Shown: positions 59,543-64,000 of the stretch, piece by piece
Layout: every line of letters starts with the position of its first letter
How positions within the stretch are numbered: position 1 is the stretch's first letter
NCBI RefSeq assembly: GCF_950023065.1
Contig: NC_088677.1
Location: 60,165,469 to 60,229,468 of the forward strand
Direction: 5' to 3'
Source of the DNA: Planococcus citri
Taxonomy: Eukaryota; Arthropoda; Insecta; Hemiptera; Pseudococcidae
Length of the DNA: 64,000 bases
The notes under the pieces: generated by a model
Databases searched by the model: none
Told to the model about the DNA's origin: nothing
What the model saw: only the letters and a program-made list of their open reading frames with translations
Made by a program: the position numbers and the translations under genes

Positions 59543-62500
59543 GTAGATAGTTTTTACTCTCTCTTTTTTTTTCGTTATTTTTTTTCTACTGTACGATATT
59601 ATACGCGAAACGAAGGGTTTTGTAAGGTGATGTCATGGATACGATGGTATAACTTGCGATTCGTTTGCACACGCAGCACGTCGGTAAATGAGCAATTAGA
59701 CGATGCTGAAGAAATTATAATTTTTTTTCTTCGCTTTCGTGTACGTAGAATTTGTAAATTCGTAAACTATACGTAATCACCAAGGTGATCACGTGATGAA
59801 TACATGATTGTGAACACGATGGGTTTATTTGGAAGCTCGGTGTGGGGTATGGGTGAGTTTAAAAGAAAATAAGGAATTATGGTCGTTGAGTTTTCTTAAT
59901 GTATTATGATTGATGTGATTTTCGTGAATGTTGCTAGCGTTTTCATGAGATACGAGGAATCGTAATTTAGCCAATAATCTTGCAGCTTGGATGATTCTGG
60001 CTTCAGAAAGAAGGAAAAAAGATCAGTTTGACAAAAATTTAAAAATTTTCAACTTTACATCGTGGTCTCGAAAATATAACTAGGTACCTATTCGTACTCA
60101 TATTGAAATTTCAAAATTCTAAAATTCGAACTTCCATTTATAACTAAATGTGGGGCTGGTACATACTAAAAATTAAATTATAAAAGTCGAAATAAGTGAC
60201 CTCAGAAATATAAATTTTTATACAAATATCTTGAAAATTTCGAAATTTGAGAATTTTTATCATCATTTGAAGTTCACTTTAGGGTTTGAATTGAAAATAA
60301 ATCCAAGAAAGGGGAATTGGTGATCTCTAAAATTCAACTTTCAGTAGTCAACATACAAATTTCAGAAATTTTGGAATTCAGATCCCCTTATTGGAGCCCA
60401 ATTTCGGGCTTATGTTGAAAATAAAAATTACTCTTAACCATAATCAGGGACTTCAATCTCTTTTCCCCATTATTGGGAACCAGAACTTGCAGGTTTCTAG
60501 AAAGCAAAATAATACATTATTTACGGCAAACTGGTTATGCAATTTTATTAACATCGATGTTGTCATCATAACGTTTAGCTTTTTCTAAGGGGTTAGAAGG
60601 CCAAATTACAATTCTTACCTGTCAAAAGCTTGAAAACTTGTACGAAGGGGTGTTTCGACAGTTCTCTAATTTCCACTTTCACATCTATTCGTATCCATGA
60701 CCCCAAAATTGAGCTTGACAGAGATTCAATTTTCAAGATTTTGGAAATTGTGTCACGGATATGAAAATATTAAGTTGTTGAGGTCGGTAATTTTATTTTT
60801 TTCACATCATTTTGTACTCCTAGTGGAGTCTTGAACGAAGAGGGGGATGAGAACGGAAAGCTTGGAAAGTCAGTTTTGATTTTGAACATTTAGAAAATTA
60901 TAACATGGGAATGGAAAAGCTTCTGAAGACGTTAACTTGATTTGATTTTGCCCAGACTTCAAATGGTCCCCTCTCCTCCCCCCCCAAAAAAAACAGAAGT
61001 TCAGTTTCAACATTTTGAACATTTTTCGCATGTGCATAAAAATTATGGGTTTCACGGAAATTTAAGCTATGAAACATTTGAAATTCCAAGTTTGTTCCTA
61101 CTTAAATTTTTTCCAACAAAAAATTCAACTCTATTTGAAAATTTTGACGTTTAAAAAAACTTTTTACTTTTTCTCGACACAGAAATATTTAATTTTTTTG
61201 AAAAATTCAACACAATACTTAATCACTACCTATTTTATCGAAATTATCACTCTTTAACAACTTTTCAAGTTTTGAAAAAAAATCAATTATTTTCATTTTT
61301 TTGAATGCTTTTTAATTATTTTTTTTTGCAATTTTTTCAACAATAAAATTCATTTATCATCTAAAGTAAATCGCAAATAGCGGATGGAATAAGGTGAAAA
61401 TTGCATTTTTTTTTCTCAAATTGCGGAAATATATGTACTTTTGAAGCTTTTTGACCACAGATTGGAATCAAATATAGCTAGTTAATTTAGAACTTTCACT
61501 TGCAAGAGTTTGTGTTTGATTTCGCTAAAAAAATACTTTTGGATGGGTGATATATTTTTTTTGAAAAACAGTCTTTTTTATGAGGTTTCTATAGTAAATG
61601 AATTACCTAATCGGTGCCATTTTTCTATCCATTGTATTCGGGATTTTAAATCAAATCAGGATTGTTCCTAAGCAAATCACTTTTTTATAAGAAAATTGAT
61701 TCGATGGTCAGTTGAAAATTGGGGTAAGTAGTAGGTACAGATACTTTACATGCCCCAAGTAAGCAATCTGAGGGGGTTTTCTTCGCCAAGTTGAAGCCTT
61801 TACTATTACTGTGGATCGCGTTAGCCCTCTGCTAAGTAACTCACAAAATAGGTATTTATTTCGACCGAAAAATGCAAATAAAAGCATACTAAAATTTGAA
61901 GATAATTGACTACCTTTTTTTAAAGGACCTCCTGACTTATTTCGTATTCAAGATGATACTCATATTCGATGAAATACGAGCAAAAAACCATCGAAATTTG
62001 CCTTTATCAAACCCCAATGACCTAAATGTCACTTTAAAAGGGCTGTGTGTAAAATTACGAATACGAAGCAGTTTTGTATCAATCATTGGCAAGGCTTGGA
62101 ATTTATAAAGAACACGTTTTCTGTTTCTTTAGTAAGCCTACCATACCATATCTTTTGTCAAATCGAAATGAAAATCGAACTTTGCACGGTGTTAATAAAA
62201 GTCAACCAGGTCGACGACGGCGCATCCAATAACGAAAATAACAAACGTCGAACACTAAATACTCGTGTGTAAAAGTCTCGTCGTTGTCTTGAATTCTTTT
62301 ACATACAAATCGAAAAACTTCTATGAAGCAAAAAAAGTACAATAAAATTTTTAATCATGTATGCGCTCTGCTCGAATGTTTTCAACATTAAAAACTTGAA
62401 AATACATACAGGCAACTTTTTTACAATACGGTTTCGACGAATGTTCGCTATTTGGATATTTTCATGATTGACATTAGCTTCCCTTGTGATTAAAAATACT

Positions 62501-64000
62501 CGTTTGGCTGTTTCCACTTTCCACCCGCATATCGTGAAAGTTTTCCAATACGTTTGGACCGATAGACGATACTTTGTCCATTTTTGAATTCAAAATTCGA
62601 AATTTTTAAAGAATAAAATAACTTTTAATGTGGTGAGTTCAACGAAAGAGTTTTCTTGTTGACCGAAAGTTTTGAGTTTTGCTTTCATAATTAAGGAGTT
62701 TCTTATTGAACTGACTTGGGAATAAATCGAACCCCCGAGGTAATTTTTTTTCTCTTCTTACGTGAAACTCACGGAAGCAAATTTTCTGCCAACTTGGAGC
62801 ACATCTTCTTCGGGGAGGTGAAATTGTAAAATACCATCTCTCAGAATGAAAACTGATATGGCACATACGATATAAGTTTTCATATCACGCATCCTGGTCG
62901 TCTCTCTATCGTACGATTAAGGTAGGATTCGTCGTAGAGGTACTAGTACTACGTACTACGAGTTATAAGGAATTGTCGTATCGTATTTAGACTTTAGAGG
63001 CGCGTAATACGACCCTTTTAAATACCAACGAGGAACATTTTCAGTTATTTGCACAAACTGTAAGAGAAGTTTTGTATTCATAATTTATGTGTACAGAAAT
63101 GAAGTAGCTCCTTCATCATTTCTCTTGAAAATAATCAAGACAATAAAGTATACGCTGGTTGCAGTGTGTAAATGGGAAAAAGGAAAACGTTGTGCAATTT
63201 AAATTCGCGCTTCAAAATCGACCCACACACAACGACAACCGTGTTTTCTCTTTCTGAACGCGATGTATATTTTTTTCCCTTCTTGTTGCCATATACCCTC
63301 GTCTTTCTGCACCCCCTCCCTCCTCCCTTTAGGCTCGTATACCTCGGAGCATTCGTCGAAAAGCCGTGCGGTTATTTCCCGGTAATGTTATATCTTGAAT
63401 ATTTTAAATTTTCAACCGTTACAAGTCGTATTTCTATGCCTAAAAACCGTCATATTCTTATGAGAAAAATTTAATTAATTTTACGACTTACGCGAATTTT
63501 TTTCTCATCGTTGTACACATATTTCTCCGAATGGAGAAAAATTCACAACGCTGTAAAGCTTCGCGGAGACGCGAAATCGTATACACATTTCCATGGAAAT
63601 TCGTCGATGTTCGTATACCTAGTACCTACCTATACGTTTTTATTTTACCACTCGAATATAACTCAACAAGGATATTATTCCGACGAAATGAAAACTTCTT
63701 AGGGTAATTTTACAAAACGAAATGTTGATATTGCTATTTTAAACTATTTGAAAAATTCACCTGGTCATGAGAAAAATCTCTTAAGAGAATTTTTTTTTCA
63801 ATTTTAGAAGAATAAAATTACTGGAAATGTGAAAGAATTTGAGCCAAGAGTGGTCGTAATTTTGAGATGATTGGAAAAATGATACTATGTACCATCTTGT
63901 AGGAAAATCAATTTCCTATTTTTTTTTTATCTCATTATACTCGTATCACTAAAAACTCATTTTTAAATCCTACATCATAATATCGGAATAATTCATTTAG
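59543..64000. other. Gene-free DNA to the window end
   Basis: A+T-rich, repeat-like sequence at 60000-61800 includes a reverse-oriented fragment of dispersed family A at 60520-60553. From about 61900 to 63700 it is CpG-containing and apparently single-copy. Small reading frames (for example 63172-63474 plus) have no recognisable domains. Confidence 0.45.

Overview
This window looks like nuclear DNA of an arthropod, most probably an insect. It is A+T-rich and gene-poor, full of homopolymer tracts and dispersed TACCTA/TAGGTA short repeats. It contains terminal-inverted-repeat (TIR) elements, a decayed non-LTR retrotransposon, tRNA-derived sequences and satellite arrays, with no operon-like packing and no bacterial start signals. 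The texture would suit a scale insect/mealybug or a lepidopteran, but no marker gene here fixes the species.

Only one protein gene is well supported: an intronless 254-codon gene on the minus strand (53835-54599). It has an in-frame stop upstream of its ATG, a good start context and a polyadenylation signal downstream. I do not recognise its product. The rest behaves like intronic or intergenic DNA. A 112-nt exon-like block (31639-31750, plus strand) and juxtaposed acceptor/donor sites at 19940/19941, 43050/43051 and 59240/59241 are compatible with a plus-strand transcription unit that has very long introns, possibly removed in steps. That is an inference.

Layout: 1-1163 single-copy-looking DNA; 1164-2726 TIR element with internal repeats; 3731-4404 second TIR element; 4920-8250 dispersed repeats; 10383-11125 GACA/CAATGACCTTGA minisatellite; 11140-11530 repeat related to 52050-52640; 14111-14616 foldback element; 15000-15560 unexplained G+C-richer block; 19190-19620 TTTG-type repeat; 23590-25380 degenerate tandem repeats; 28173-29300 TIR-flanked segment and an AACCGGTT-centred repeat cluster; 31639-31750 candidate exon; 32858-35040 nested transposon complex (non-LTR RT/RNase H relic broken by TIR elements and tRNA-derived sequences); 37916-38043 hairpin element; 45505-47337 and 48990-50112 two satellite arrays that share a TTCGCGAACGAA core but have different periods; 53690-54599 the protein gene; 55240-56110 dispersed repeats; 58497-58700 short TIR element. 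The stretches between are A+T-rich, CpG-containing, apparently single-copy DNA without recognisable genes.

The most interesting items are the paired palindromic satellites, the unrecognised intronless gene, the TIR element carrying a Pol III promoter-like sequence, and the candidate recursive splice sites.
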